Shown here: positions 33,854 to 43,964 of the stretch, in pieces
How positions within the stretch are numbered: position 1 is the first letter of the stretch
Layout of the letters: each line of letters begins with the position of its first letter
Origin: Calothrix sp. PCC 6303
GTDB taxonomy: Bacteria; Cyanobacteriota; Cyanobacteriia; Cyanobacteriales; Nostocaceae
Direction of reading: 5' to 3'
Assembly (NCBI RefSeq): GCF_000317435.1
Contig: NC_019751.1
Coordinates: 3,596,001 to 3,660,000 of the forward strand
DNA length: 64,000 nt
Notes under the pieces: generated by a model
Told to the model about the DNA's origin: nothing
Databases searched by the model: none
The model's input: the letters and a program-made list of their open reading frames with translations, nothing else
Program-made: the position numbers and the translations under genes

Positions 33854-36364
33854 ATGGCAAAACAGTTAAACCTTCTCCCGACGGGACAGGTAATCACCAC
33901 AGCACTGCATACGGAGATGCAGCGATCTTACCTGGAATATGCCATGAGTGTGATTGTCGGGCGGGCATTGCCAGATGTGCGTGATGGCTTAAAACCCGTT
34001 CACCGACGAATTTTATATGCAATGCATGAGTTAGGTTTGGTACCAGATCGACCTTACCGTAAATGCGCTCGTGTAGTGGGGGATGTGTTGGGTAAATATC
34101 ACCCCCACGGGGATCAGTCGGTTTATGATGCTTTAGTGCGGTTGGTACAGGATTTTTCCAGCCGCTACCCATTGTTGGCAGGACATGGTAACTTCGGGAG
34201 TGTGGATAACGATCCACCAGCTGCCATGCGTTACACCGAAACTCGCCTTGCAGCAATTGGTCATGAGGGGATGCTGACGGAAATTGGCGAAGAAACTGTA
34301 GAATTTATCGGTAACTTCGATAATTCCCAGCAGGAACCAACCGTATTACCTGCCCAATTACCATTTTTGATACTTAATGGTTGTGCGGGGATTGCGGTGG
34401 GAATGGCAACTAATGTCCCACCACATAACCTTTGCGAGGTTGTGGATGGGTTGATTGCCCTCATTGATAACCCAGAATTGTCAGATGAAAAGTTGTTTGA
34501 ATTCATACCGGGTCCAGATTTCCCTACAGGTGGCGAAATTGTTGGGACGGCGGGGATTCGTGAAGCCTACACTACAGGACGAGGTAGTATTGTGCTGCGG
34601 GGGGTTGTCAATATTGAAGAAATTGCAGCAACTCGCGGCACTAAACGACGCAATGCCATTATTGTCACGGAATTACCATATCAAGTAAATAAAGCTGGTT
34701 GGATTGAAAAGGTTGCCGAATTAGTTAACCAGGGACGTTTACACGGAATTTCTGACTTGCGCGACGAAAGCGATCGCGAAGGGATGCGAGTGGTAATAGA
34801 ATTGAAGCGCGATACCAATCCCCAAGAAGTTCTCCAGAATTTACACCACCAAACTGCACTCCAAACAAATTTTGGGGCGATTTTGTTAGCAATTGTTGAC
34901 GGACAACCCCGACAATTAAGTTTACGAAATTTACTTCAGGAATTTTTGAAGTACCGGGAGGAAACTCTCAACCGTCGCTACAGTTATGAGTTAGGGAAGG
35001 CTGAAAATCGTCTACATTTGGTGGAGGGTTTACGCAAAGCCCTCTCGAATTTAGATACAGTAATTGATATTTTGCGTCACGCACCCGATGGTAGTTCGGC
35101 AAAACCAACTTTACAAAGCCGTTTGGAGTTGAGTGAAGTCCAAGCTGATGCCATTTTATCAATGCCGTTACGCCGTCTTACAGGCTTGGAACAGCAAAAC
35201 CTCCAACAGGAGTTTAACGAACTCACAACCCAAATAGAAATACTGCGGAGGCTATTAAGCGATCGCAAAGAACTGTTAAAGTCCCTTAAGAAAGACTTGC
35301 GATCGCTTAAACGCAAATTTGGTGATGAACGTCGTACTAAGCTTGCCAAGGAAGAAGCAGTTAGCCGCAACACCAAAGAATCTCGAAATCCATCTGGAGA
35401 AGCAGACACACCCAAATCCAAAACATCCACTCTGAAGTTGGAAACACCAGCCGAAGAAGTAATCGTAGAATTCACCCATCGCGGTTACGTCAGACGACAA
35501 CCCGCTAATCGCAAATCCAAGATTGATAACGGTATCCCCGAAAACGACTTCATTATCAACACCTTGCAAACGGAAACCAATCAAGATGTTTTGGTAATTA
35601 CTAGTGGGGGTAAAGTCTACCCCATTGGTATAAATGAAATTTCACCTGCCACCGGGAAAAATACACGGGGTACTCCCCTAATTACTTTGCTCACCAGCAC
35701 TGCCCAGGGAACCCAAGAAGGAATCATTAACCGCTTTTTGCTTTCTGAGCAAGAAATGATTCTCCTCACAAAGCAAGGACGAATTAAGCGCCTAGCAGCT
35801 ACGGAGTTAATGGGAATTACTCGACGCGGTGCCACCGTTTTGAAGCTAAAGGACGATGATGAATTGTTGTTAACTAAGTTTGTTAATCCTGGTGAGCAAA
35901 TGATTATTGCTAGTTCTGGCGGCAGAATGCTCCGCTTTGAAATCAACGATTTACAATTGCCAGCTATGGGACGCGCAGCTATGGGGTTACAAGCTTTACG
36001 TTTGGGCAAACAACAGCGTATGGCTGGTGGTTTAGCTTTGGCAATGAATGATGACTTTTTGATTGTGACTGAAGAAGGATATGCTAAACGTATGGCTGTC
36101 ACCCAACTACCTCGTGCAAATCGTGGTGATTTGGGAGCGCAATCTTTGAAATTGAGTAAAACTGATAACTTGGCAGGAATTGTTAAAACCAGTTCTGTTC
36201 CCGAAATTGTTTTAATTACAAATCAACAACGCATCATCAAGATTCCTGTCTCTAGCATCCCAATATCAACCAAAGATACCAAGAGTGATACCTACGGTGG
36301 TGGATTACGCATTCTGGTTCCTAACCGTGATGAGAAAGTAACTACGGTTATGGAATTAAAGTAA
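33854..36364 (+). CDS. gyrA: Type IIA DNA topoisomerase subunit A (GyrA/ParC family)
   Basis: The product has 836 residues. The winged-helix breakage domain shows '[31 protein letters not shown]' and the catalytic Tyr127 in '[10 protein letters not shown]'. '[29 protein letters not shown]' is the family core. After a charged insert (about 495-535, rich in Lys, Ser and Glu) comes a C-terminal propeller of weak repeats such as '[16 protein letters not shown]' and '[11 protein letters not shown]'. I see no QRRGGKG GyrA box, which GyrA uses to wrap DNA. The position of E. coli Ser83 is Gln88 ('[10 protein letters not shown]'). It may thus be the second cyanobacterial paralogue, with a topoisomerase IV-like role. 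The partner B subunit is not here. The symbol is provisional. Confidence 0.9.
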   Translation: MAKQLNLLPTGQVITTALHTEMQRSYLEYAMSVIVGRALPDVRDGLKPVHRRILYAMHELGLVPDRPYRKCARVVGDVLGKYHPHGDQSVYDALVRLVQDFSSRYPLLAGHGNFGSVDNDPPAAMRYTETRLAAIGHEGMLTEIGEETVEFIGNFDNSQQEPTVLPAQLPFLILNGCAGIAVGMATNVPPHNLCEVVDGLIALIDNPELSDEKLFEFIPGPDFPTGGEIVGTAGIREAYTTGRGSIVLRGVVNIEEIAATRGTKRRNAIIVTELPYQVNKAGWIEKVAELVNQGRLHGISDLRDESDREGMRVVIELKRDTNPQEVLQNLHHQTALQTNFGAILLAIVDGQPRQLSLRNLLQEFLKYREETLNRRYSYELGKAENRLHLVEGLRKALSNLDTVIDILRHAPDGSSAKPTLQSRLELSEVQADAILSMPLRRLTGLEQQNLQQEFNELTTQIEILRRLLSDRKELLKSLKKDLRSLKRKFGDERRTKLAKEEAVSRNTKESRNPSGEADTPKSKTSTLKLETPAEEVIVEFTHRGYVRRQPANRKSKIDNGIPENDFIINTLQTETNQDVLVITSGGKVYPIGINEISPATGKNTRGTPLITLLTSTAQGTQEGIINRFLLSEQEMILLTKQGRIKRLAATELMGITRRGATVLKLKDDDELLLTKFVNPGEQMIIASSGGRMLRFEINDLQLPAMGRAAMGLQALRLGKQQRMAGGLALAMNDDFLIVTEEGYAKRMAVTQLPRANRGDLGAQSLKLSKTDNLAGIVKTSSVPEIVLITNQQRIIKIPVSSIPISTKDTKSDTYGGGLRILVPNRDEKVTTVMELK

Positions 36365-36475
36365 AATCAAATCCAAAAAATAAATCATCAGACCTATCTA
36401 TCTGTACGGGCGGCACCCAGGCTAAACGATTTTAATCGCCGTGGTCTTCTTTATCTATATATCCGTGATTCACAC

Positions 36476-36540
36476 GATAAAAATGACGGTGTAGAGACGT
36501 AGGAATGTTACGTCTCTACAACCGTCAAAATAAAATTGAC
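36476..36540. repeat. Element C, copy 2, with nested palindrome
   Basis: GATAAAAATGACG on the left and ACCGTCAAAATAAAATTGAC on the right match the copy at 28928-29026. The centre is the hairpin GTAGAGACGTA/TACGTCTCTAC (36491-36501/36509-36519). This copy is shorter, lacking about 20 bp inside the right half. Confidence 0.65.
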
Positions 36541-36550
36541 AAACTACTAG

Positions 36551-36580
36551 AGACGTTTCACCGGAACGTCTTTTTTTTTC
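36551..36580 (+). terminator. Intrinsic terminator downstream of the topoisomerase gene
   Basis: Stem AGACGTT/AACGTCT (36551-36557/36565-36571) with a 7-base loop is followed by a run of nine T. It lies 187 bp after the stop, beyond the repeat element. Confidence 0.8.
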
Positions 36581-36683
36581 TACTTGACCAAGCGACAAAT
36601 ACTATCAATAAGTAAAATAAGAACAATTGCAAATTGCAATAATATTTCTGTATATGTAAACTTATGCAACAATTAAAATCTTT

Positions 36684-36701
36684 GTTATATTAGTTTACAT
36701 A
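36684..36701 (+). promoter_or_regulatory. Candidate HLR1 site (RpaB binding) upstream of hli
   Basis: GTTATATT and TTTACATA are separated by AG. The HLR1 consensus is two (G/T)TTACA(A/T)(A/T) repeats two bases apart; only one base differs here. It lies 40 bp before the hli start. RpaB is known to control hli genes through this site in light stress, so the placement fits. Confidence 0.55.
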
Positions 36702-36741
36702 GAGCAATAAAACTTCGTAATTCCTTCTGGGAGTAACAATT

Positions 36742-36921
36742 ATGCAAACTACAAATAAAGTAACCACACCCGTAAACGAAAATCGCAACGCTTGGCGCTG
36801 GGGCTTCACACCTCAAGCAGAAGTTTGGAATGGTCGCTTGGCTATGATAGGTTTTGTAGCAGCAGCTTTGATTGAATTGTTCTCAGGTCAAGGTTTCTTG
36901 CACTTCTGGGGTATCCTCTAA
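36742..36921 (+). CDS. hli: High-light-inducible protein (small CAB-like)
   Basis: A 59-residue frame that starts [20 protein letters not shown]. It carries the chlorophyll-binding motif '[20 protein letters not shown]' with the conserved Glu, Asn and Arg, and ends 'GFLHFWGIL'. One thylakoid membrane helix (about 33-50). These proteins bind chlorophyll and carotenoid and protect photosystems and chlorophyll synthesis under strong light. GGGAG lies 9 bases before the ATG. It has its own candidate HLR1 site and terminator, so it is a single-gene unit. Confidence 0.95.
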   Translation: MQTTNKVTTPVNENRNAWRWGFTPQAEVWNGRLAMIGFVAAALIELFSGQGFLHFWGIL

Positions 36922-36960
36922 ACTGAGGATAGTGCGGAACTAGAAAAGTATAAAAACTAG

Positions 36961-36998
36961 AAAGCCTGGTGGTGCATAATTGCGCCGCCAGGCTTTTT
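36961..36998 (+). terminator. Terminator of the hli gene
   Basis: AAAGCCTGGTGGTGC pairs with GCGCCGCCAGGCTTT (allowing G-T pairs), followed by TTTAG. It begins 39 bp after the hli stop codon. Confidence 0.8.
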
Positions 36999-37068
36999 AG
37001 TTGGTTTGTTAAAGCTTAACTAAGGATTAGCAACTAAATATTGAGGGTGGGGACTTTCGCGTACCGTT

Positions 37069-37101
37069 AAAAATATAGGACATGTTAGTTTCATGTCCTA
37101 T
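37069..37101 (-). terminator. Terminator of sigA
   Basis: On the minus strand ATAGGACATG and CATGTCCTAT (10-bp perfect stem, 7-base loop) are followed by ATTTTTAA. It starts 15 bp after the sigA stop. Confidence 0.75.
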
Positions 37102-37115
37102 CAAACCGATAACTG

Positions 37116-38285
37116 TTAACGGATATATTCTTTTAAAACACTGTTCCGGTTGGGGTGACGTAACTTGCGTAGCGCTTTCGCTTCAATTTGGCGAATACGT
37201 TCACGAGTAACGTTGAAAATTTGCCCAATCTCTTCCAAAGTTTTCATTCTGCCATCATCTAAACCGTAACGTAAACGCAAAACATCCCGTTCACGAGGGC
37301 TGAGGCTATCAAGAACTTTTTCTAGATCTTCCCGTAACAAGTTTTTAGATACTTGATCTTCAGGTGTTTCACCGTCAGACTCAATAAAGTCACCTAAGCG
37401 AGAATCTTCCTCTTTACCAATGGGTGTTTCCAAAGAAATTGGTAGCTGGGCAGATTTAGCAATGAACCTCAACTTTTCAATGGTCATTTCCATCCGAGTA
37501 GCGATTTCTTCTTCGGTTGGTTTACGTCCCATCTCCTGAGACAACAGCTTGGTGGTTTTCTTGATCCGGGAAATGGTTTCGTACAAGTGGACAGGTAGAC
37601 GAATAGTGCGGGATTGATCTGCAATTGCCCTTGTAATAGCTTGACGAATCCACCATGTTGCGTATGTTGAGAACTTGTAACCTTTTTCATGGTCAAATTT
37701 CTCTGCCGCACGAATCAAACCAAGGCTACCTTCTTGAATCAAATCTTGGAAGGATAAACCACGATTCATGTATTTCTTGGCAATTGAAACCACAAGTCGC
37801 AAGTTGGATTGCACCATCTTATCTTTTGCCCGACGACCGATATGCAGACGGTAGCGGAATTGTGGTAGAGGAACCTGTACAGCTTCAGCCCATTCGCTAT
37901 CTTTAGGATCACGATCTAGCTGCTGGGATAATTTTTCACGGATACGCTCTAATTCCAATAAATCAGCAATTTTCCGTGCCAATTCAATTTCTTCGTCCGC
38001 ACGTAGAAGTCGAATTCGACCAATTTCTTGCAAGTAAAGACGAATCGAATCTTCTGTATAGTGCTTCTTTTTCGCCTGTGCTCGACGACGTGACTTTACA
38101 CCTTTTCCAGGCTTGGTGTCGTCCTCATCAGACTGAGAGTCTATAAACTCGTCATCGCCTTCATCAGTGAGTAGTAAATCGTCTTCATCTTCAATTAAAA
38201 GCTCTTCTAACTCGATATCAGGCTGACCGATAATTGCTACTTCAGGCTGATAGATATTTTCGAGTACGTTGTTAGCCTGGTTCAT
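37116..38285 (-). CDS. sigA: Principal RNA polymerase sigma factor SigA
   Basis: The product has 389 residues from the ATG at 38285 ([13 protein letters not shown]), as in Anabaena SigA, with GAGGAA just upstream; an earlier ATG at 38324 would add 13. The N-terminus is acidic (about 25-65), then a basic patch '[12 protein letters not shown]'. Region 1.2 is '[29 protein letters not shown]'. Region 2 holds '[26 protein letters not shown]' and '[21 protein letters not shown]', which bind core enzyme and the -10 box. Region 4 ends '[30 protein letters not shown]', binding the -35 box. This is the group 1, essential sigma factor. It has a very long upstream gap. Confidence 0.96.
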   Translation of the reverse strand: MNQANNVLENIYQPEVAIIGQPDIELEELLIEDEDDLLLTDEGDDEFIDSQSDEDDTKPGKGVKSRRRAQAKKKHYTEDSIRLYLQEIGRIRLLRADEEIELARKIADLLELERIREKLSQQLDRDPKDSEWAEAVQVPLPQFRYRLHIGRRAKDKMVQSNLRLVVSIAKKYMNRGLSFQDLIQEGSLGLIRAAEKFDHEKGYKFSTYATWWIRQAITRAIADQSRTIRLPVHLYETISRIKKTTKLLSQEMGRKPTEEEIATRMEMTIEKLRFIAKSAQLPISLETPIGKEEDSRLGDFIESDGETPEDQVSKNLLREDLEKVLDSLSPRERDVLRLRYGLDDGRMKTLEEIGQIFNVTRERIRQIEAKALRKLRHPNRNSVLKEYIR

Positions 38286-40149
38286 GCCGCGTTCCTCATG
38301 CTCCTTGCAGAATCGATTACTCAAGACTATGAATGTACCGCTGTTAAAATCGGCGGTTTATCTTTCACCTCATTAAAGAGGTTTATGACTAATTTACATT
38401 AAGATGTTTTCGGAAGTTCTAACACACTTCGGGAAATTTTGTTGAATGAATTTTCCAAATGTAATAGATGAGAATAATTGAAACATGAGGCTGAATATTA
38501 CCTTATGTTTCAGGATCTCAGAGTGATAACTAAATTGTCGCTGTCATCACAAACAAACCTATATTTAAGAGCTTTACTTGGTGACAGAAAATTTCTAGTT
38601 AACTCCCCCATCTTAGTAAATAATATCAATGTTGGTAGATAACAAAGCTTTGAACTTGTTAGCTTTGAACTTGTTAGTCTACAAAAGACTTGTCTTTCTC
38701 AAAGCATTAATCCATTACAACCAAATATTGTGTTTAGGAAACACTTTTGTAAAGACTGTTCCGATTGTAGCCTGTTTCACAAAAAATGCACGCTTTTTGT
38801 GTTTCACTTACAAACTAATCAAAAAAGTCCAAGTCTGTTTTACCAAAAAGACATGCAACCAGGTTGTTACGACCTGACTTAGCCGAACATTTTTGGAACT
38901 TACGGCAAGGTACTTCGATTTTTAAAATCGAGTACAGATGTTTTAGTCAACTTTATTGGGTCTACTAAAACACCAATTATCTAGCGAGAGGATAATTTAG
39001 ATCAACTGCACTATTAGCTTGCCTGCATTCATTTTGGTATTTCCTTAATTAAATACTTAAGTATGTAATTGATCCTGACTTTTTAGACTATGTTTACTCA
39101 ACTTAGCCGCAGGTGACAAAATGTGCTGTTGTTAACAGCTTTCAATCAATCTTTAGGATAAGTTGATACTAGTTAGCAGACATCACTAATGTGGATGCCA
39201 GGAAAAAACCTTTCACCTCTAAGTTTGTTGCTGTTTAATCCATTTATGTACACTACTAGCTCTTGTTTATGTCTTGTATTCTGGTATACCGCTTCAGATG
39301 TTTCATTCTGAGGAATAGGATACGCTTGACTTTAACTAAGTAGTTTAGTTTTAGATAAATTCAACCCATTGGGCAGATTTATTCAAATTTAGCTTATTTA
39401 ATTTTAATGGTTTGTTAGTGCTTTGCTGAAATCAGTAAACACAAACTATTTTTATTGTATACAACGTATTTTAATCAATTCACAAGTCATTTGGTACTCA
39501 AGAGTAACAATATTAGCTCACTGGCTACAAAAGTGCATAGGGTAGTTGCAAAAATATCACTATAAAAACTTTTCTAAGTCATAGTCAGAATGACTATATT
39601 TCCGATTTTGCTGGAAATAAAAACATGCTGAGTTTAAGAATGTCATCGGATTGATGTAGCGATCGCATAATTAATTGGAGGGCTAATTCTCGTCTAGCAA
39701 GTAAAAAAGCTTGATTTTTCAGTGTTTCCCCCTAGTTGCGGGACGCAGAAAAGTTGCCTATATAGACACAATAAATTTTAGTTCAAGCCACTTAGTAGTC
39801 ATAAGGTATATTTATTATCTACATTCATTAAAATCATAATTATCTATCAGACGGTAGCGCCAATATCATTGAAATATTTTGACAAAAAAATAGTAAATTT
39901 TTGTGAATAAATTATTTTCAGGGCGAATTTAGCTAGAATTTTTGCCCTCTGTGTTTGATTATCAGCCCCAGCCTTAGCAATTAGCATAAGATGACGAATA
40001 AATTATAGATAGTATAAGCGGGACTAATGACACGTATTTTAACCTGCCATTTGTCCACTATATTCTTTCTTCGCTGATTGGTGAGTTACTTACCCCAACT
40101 GCCTACAGCCTGTTTCGGAATGTATGATTAATTTTGCACTATTACTTAA
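38286..40149. promoter_or_regulatory. 1.86-kb gene-free region upstream of sigA and downstream of dnaJ
   Basis: No frame in this AT-rich stretch looks like a protein, and I recognise no tRNA, tmRNA, RNase P or 6S RNA sequence. It should hold the sigA promoters; several TATAAT-like boxes exist but cannot be ranked. A two-copy 15-bp repeat lies at 38647-38676. The 82-codon frame at 38629-38877 overlaps that repeat and looks spurious. Confidence 0.45.
38647..38676. repeat. Two-copy 15-bp direct tandem repeat
   Basis: GCTTTGAACTTGTTA occurs twice in direct succession in the sigA upstream region. Possible regulator site or replication slippage. Confidence 0.6.
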
Positions 40150-41136
40150 TTAGCGAATAAAATCTGCACGGGGTTTGAAAGTTTCGATTTGTCTTAGCTT
40201 CTCGTAAAGTTCCCGTTCTTCTTGGGTAATAGTTTTAGGTGTAACTATTTGAATTTCCACCAACTGATCGCCACGTTTGCCATTTTCTTGAGGATAACCC
40301 TTATTTGCCAGACGAAATCTTTGACCAGAGCGTACACCTTGGGGGATACTCATTTTCACCGGACCATCTAGGGTTGGGGCTTCAACTTGCCCACCAAGTA
40401 CAGCTTCACTGGGTGTCACGGGTACCTGACAGAAAATATTGGTACCTTCGAGTTTAAATAGTGGATGAGGTTCAACGGTGATTTTTAGGTATAAATCACC
40501 ACCATTAATGCCTTGATCGCGGAGGCGAATAGTTTGACCTGTCACCATAGCACCAGGCATATTTACCTCTAAAGAACGTCCATCTTCAAGACGAATTCTT
40601 TCTAAACCACCATTGTAAGCCTTTTCTAGGGGAACAGTCAGTCTAGCTTCGATATCACGACGACTAGGACGTGGATTGGGTGTATAGGCAACTTTCCGAT
40701 TTGGTTCGCGGAAAGGATCAGTGTTAGTTGATGTTGTCTTACGAGTGCTACTATTTACACCCATCACCTGATTGATAAAACTATCAAAACTATCAAACTG
40801 GCTAGGATCTACTTCACCGTTATCAGTTCGACTATTACCATTACCTCCCCAAGTTTTGACTTTGGGAGTTTTTTGGGAGGAAAAGCCCTTTTGCTTCCAG
40901 TAGCGGCTAAACTCGTCGTATTGAGAGCGTTTAGCTTCGTCTAAAAGAACTTCTTTTGCTTCGTTAATATCCTTAAATTTTTCAGCAGCTTGAGCATTAC
41001 CCTGGTTACGATCAGGATGGTATTGCAGCGCTAATTTTCGGTAAGCTTTTCTGATGTCATCGTAGGATGCATCTTTGGTTACTCCCAAAATTTCGTAATA
41101 ATCACGAAAATTCTGCAAATTCTGCGGCATAGTCAC
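40150..41136 (-). CDS. dnaJ: DnaJ-type cochaperone without zinc finger
   Basis: The product has 328 residues. The J domain (about 10-75) has 'YYEILGVTKDASYDDIRKAYRKLALQYHPDRNQG' with the HPD tripeptide. A Gly/Ser/Thr-rich linker with 'DPFREPNRKVAYTPNPRPSRRD' follows. The C-terminal substrate domains start 'DIEARLTVPLEKAYNGGLERI', with 'GGDLYLKITVEPHPLFKLEG'. There is no CxxCxGxG zinc finger, so it is a type II (CbpA-like) J protein. It stimulates the ATPase of an Hsp70. In Synechocystis this type sits beside dnaK3, as here (445 bp downstream of dnaK3, same strand). Confidence 0.93.
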   Translation of the reverse strand: MTMPQNLQNFRDYYEILGVTKDASYDDIRKAYRKLALQYHPDRNQGNAQAAEKFKDINEAKEVLLDEAKRSQYDEFSRYWKQKGFSSQKTPKVKTWGGNGNSRTDNGEVDPSQFDSFDSFINQVMGVNSSTRKTTSTNTDPFREPNRKVAYTPNPRPSRRDIEARLTVPLEKAYNGGLERIRLEDGRSLEVNMPGAMVTGQTIRLRDQGINGGDLYLKITVEPHPLFKLEGTNIFCQVPVTPSEAVLGGQVEAPTLDGPVKMSIPQGVRSGQRFRLANKGYPQENGKRGDQLVEIQIVTPKTITQEERELYEKLRQIETFKPRADFIR

Positions 41137-41581
41137 TAGTTTTAATTGATATCTGAGATTTTATTTTTTTTGATATAGGGATTTAAAGAACGTTCAAAGC
41201 TAACTTTGGTTTAGAATTGTTGACACTTTAGTTACTGATTACAAAATATTAAATCTAAATTCCGTATTAACGGAATTATTTTTAGAATAGACAAATATAT
41301 TTACTAACGTAAAGGCGGAAAACCCGCCCTGTTAGCAAAATAAGCAAATGTTGCCTCTTAGTGCTTTTCTAGAGGCTCAATTTTCACTCAATATCTTTTC
41401 TCTAACTCGTTCCTTGTCTCCGGCAAGGAATGCATATCCTTTATCCTTTGGCTCCGCCTCCAGTCAGAACAAGCTCTTTTGTACACACAAGTCGGTATTA
41501 TACTTGCGTGTACACCGTAGGTTTATTGTTAAAGGGGCTGAAAAGTCAACTTTCTTCGTGAGATTTAGTCACCCTTACTAT
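41137..41581. other. Gap between dnaK3 and dnaJ with repeat B
   Basis: A 445-bp gap containing repeat B copy 2 (41370-41469). GGCGGAAAACCCGCC near 41311 is a short hairpin. No gene. Confidence 0.5.
41370..41469. repeat. Dispersed repeat B, copy 2
   Basis: TAGAGGCTCAATTTTCACTC through CAGTCAGAA, matching 3771-3857 with an extra 13 bp (TTTATCCTTTGGC region). Same orientation as copy 1. Confidence 0.75.
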
Positions 41582-43765
41582 TTATAGCCAGTCATCATCG
41601 TCATCCCAATTATCTTGATAAGTAGGACGTGGTGTTCCTCCACGAGAATCACTACGCTGTTTACCGCTGCCTAATCCACCTTCAGAAGTACGTCTATAGC
41701 TGGCATCGTTGTAGTTACCGCGTCCTCGATCTCGATTGGAGTCTTGACCATAATTATCTTGGTTTCTGCCAGCATCTCGACCGTAATTATCCTGTCCATA
41801 GCTGTTACGATCTTTGCCATAATCACGATTATAGCTATCGCCACTATAGGTGCTGCGACCATAACCACGGGAATCATCGCGGTCATCTTTGTCACCACCT
41901 GTGAAAATATCCTTGATGGTGCCAAATAAATCGTCATCTTCGTCGTCGGCGTAATATTGACGAACTTCCCGATTAAGTTCGTAGAGGGCATCTTGCAAAT
42001 CGGCGTAGGTTTGATCGATACCTCGCTCATCATTAGCTTGGAGGGCTTCCCGCAATTCCCGACAGATGTTGTCAATGGAGGTGCGGCGGCTGCGGGCAAA
42101 TTGCATCCCGAAATCTAGGGCGATTTCTCGCAGTTGTCTTTCACTTTGCTGAATTAGGGTTTCGGCACGGGTACGTTTTTCGACTTTTTCTTTGCGTTGG
42201 CGATCGATTTCGGCGAATTTCTCCGCTTCTCGCACTGCCAGGTTAATTTCTGATTCGCTGAGGGTGGAGGCTCCTTGAATTGTAATGCTTTGCTCTCTTC
42301 CAGTGGTGCGGTCTAATGCTGTAACTTGGAGAATACCGTTAGCATCCACATCAAATGATACCTGGACTTGGGGAATACCTCTGGGGGCTGGGGGAATGCC
42401 ATATAGCTTGAAACGTCCCAGGGACTTGTTATCGCTTGCCATTTCCCGCTCACCTTGAACTACGTGGATTTCCACAGTGTTCTGGTTGTTTTCGGACGTG
42501 GAGAAGATATCCGAACGGCGTACCGGGATGGTTGTGTTGCGGGGAATGAGTTTTTTGGCAACACCGCCAATTGTTTCCAAACCGATGGAAAGGGGGGTGA
42601 CATCCAGAAGTAGAATATCTTTGAGTTCGCCACCCAAAATCCCAGCTTGAATTGCGGCACCAATCGCCACAACCTCGTCAGGGTTGACATTTTCGTTTGC
42701 TTCGATGCCAATTAAAGCTTCAATTAATTGCTTGATCATGGGCATTCGGGTGGAACCTCCCACCAAAACCACCTCATCAATGTCTTCTGGGGTTAAACCA
42801 GCGTCGCGGAGGGAACGTTTTACAGGATTGCGAACACGTCCAACGAGATCATCGCATAGGGATTCAAACTGCGATCGCGTTAAGCGAGTTTCGATATGTT
42901 TTGGTCCGTCTTCGGTGGCGGTAATAAAGGGTAAATTGATATCGGTGACGCTGACGGCAGAAAGTTCAATTTTGGCTTTCTCTGCTGCTTCCATTAATCG
43001 CTGTAAGGCTTGTCTATCCTTACGTAAGTCTACCCCTTCCGTCTCTAAAAATTGTTCTGCCAACCAGCCCACAATTTTATTATCAAAGTCATTCCCCCCT
43101 AGTTGGGTATCCCCGCTGGTGGATTTCACTTCAAACACACCGTCGCCGATTTCCAAAATTGAGACATCAAAGGTGCCACCACCCAAATCGAACACCAAGA
43201 TTAACTCACTTTCTCCCCGATCTAAACCATACGCCAAAGAAGCTGCCGTGGGTTCGTTGAGAATTCTGAGTACATCTAAACCAGCAATTCTCCCAGCATC
43301 CCTGGTGGCTTGGCGTTGGGAGTCATTAAAATATGCCGGAACTGTAATCACAGCACCAGTTACAGGCATACCTAAATAACGGCTAGCATCATCTGCCAAC
43401 TTCTTGAGAATCATCGCCGAAATTTCTTCGGGGGAAAATTCCTTACTTAAACGTGGGCAAACAACCTTAATATTACCCACTTCGTCTTTGCGAACAGTAT
43501 AGGGAATGCGCTTCGATTCCGGGTTTAGTTCGGCATATTTGCGCCCGATAAAACGTTTGATAGCAAAATAAGTATTTTGAGGGTTGAGGACAGTTTGCCG
43601 ACGTGCCATTTGTCCTACAACACGTTCACCATCTTTGCTAAAGCCCACCACGGAGGGAGTTGTTCGCGTACCTTCTGCATTGGCAATCACAACTGGTTTT
43701 CCTCCCTCCATGACGGCAACTACTGAGTTTGTCGTACCCAAGTCAATGCCGACTACCTTGCCCAT
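41582..43765 (-). CDS. dnaK3: Hsp70 chaperone DnaK3-type with long Arg/Gly/Tyr tail
   Basis: The product has 727 residues. The ATPase domain shows '[19 protein letters not shown]', '[21 protein letters not shown]' and '[17 protein letters not shown]'. The substrate domain follows ('[29 protein letters not shown]', '[23 protein letters not shown]'). From about residue 625 there is a 100-residue tail rich in Asp, Arg, Gly, Tyr, Asn and Ser ('[18 protein letters not shown]'), ending in '[10 protein letters not shown]'. Length, tail and the neighbouring J protein fit DnaK3, the membrane-associated Hsp70 special to cyanobacteria, more than the ordinary DnaK2. No CIRCE (HrcA) site was seen upstream. 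Confidence 0.93.
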   Translation of the reverse strand: MGKVVGIDLGTTNSVVAVMEGGKPVVIANAEGTRTTPSVVGFSKDGERVVGQMARRQTVLNPQNTYFAIKRFIGRKYAELNPESKRIPYTVRKDEVGNIKVVCPRLSKEFSPEEISAMILKKLADDASRYLGMPVTGAVITVPAYFNDSQRQATRDAGRIAGLDVLRILNEPTAASLAYGLDRGESELILVFDLGGGTFDVSILEIGDGVFEVKSTSGDTQLGGNDFDNKIVGWLAEQFLETEGVDLRKDRQALQRLMEAAEKAKIELSAVSVTDINLPFITATEDGPKHIETRLTRSQFESLCDDLVGRVRNPVKRSLRDAGLTPEDIDEVVLVGGSTRMPMIKQLIEALIGIEANENVNPDEVVAIGAAIQAGILGGELKDILLLDVTPLSIGLETIGGVAKKLIPRNTTIPVRRSDIFSTSENNQNTVEIHVVQGEREMASDNKSLGRFKLYGIPPAPRGIPQVQVSFDVDANGILQVTALDRTTGREQSITIQGASTLSESEINLAVREAEKFAEIDRQRKEKVEKRTRAETLIQQSERQLREIALDFGMQFARSRRTSIDNICRELREALQANDERGIDQTYADLQDALYELNREVRQYYADDEDDDLFGTIKDIFTGGDKDDRDDSRGYGRSTYSGDSYNRDYGKDRNSYGQDNYGRDAGRNQDNYGQDSNRDRGRGNYNDASYRRTSEGGLGSGKQRSDSRGGTPRPTYQDNWDDDDDWL

Positions 43766-43964
43766 GCGTTGCTCTTCTCCTAACGTCTTAATATCAAGAA
43801 TTTATTGTCACTGAACCAATGCTTGATTTATTCTATCTTGCAGTTGCGATGTCCAAAGTTAACATCACAAAATTAACATTACAAATAAAGCTGTATGTAT
43901 TAAAAATATTACTGAGGATTTTGACTCATAATCTAGAATTTAGTTATTTTTCAGTTATTATGCG

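Larger units (their letters stand above)
36365..36741. other. Gap holding element C copy 2, a terminator and the hli promoter
   Basis: A 377-bp gap between the topoisomerase gene and the hli gene. Its parts are annotated separately; the remaining sequence shows nothing more. Confidence 0.6.

Noticed and set aside
38629-38877. 82-codon frame in the sigA upstream gap
   Set aside because: It includes the 15-bp tandem repeat and has poor composition. Probably chance in an AT-rich stretch.
42684-43379. 231-codon plus-strand frame opposite dnaK3
   Set aside because: Antisense shadow of the conserved ATPase domain.
43766-43964. CIRCE/HrcA operator upstream of dnaK3
   Set aside because: No TTAGCACTC-N9-GAGTGCTAA sequence is present.
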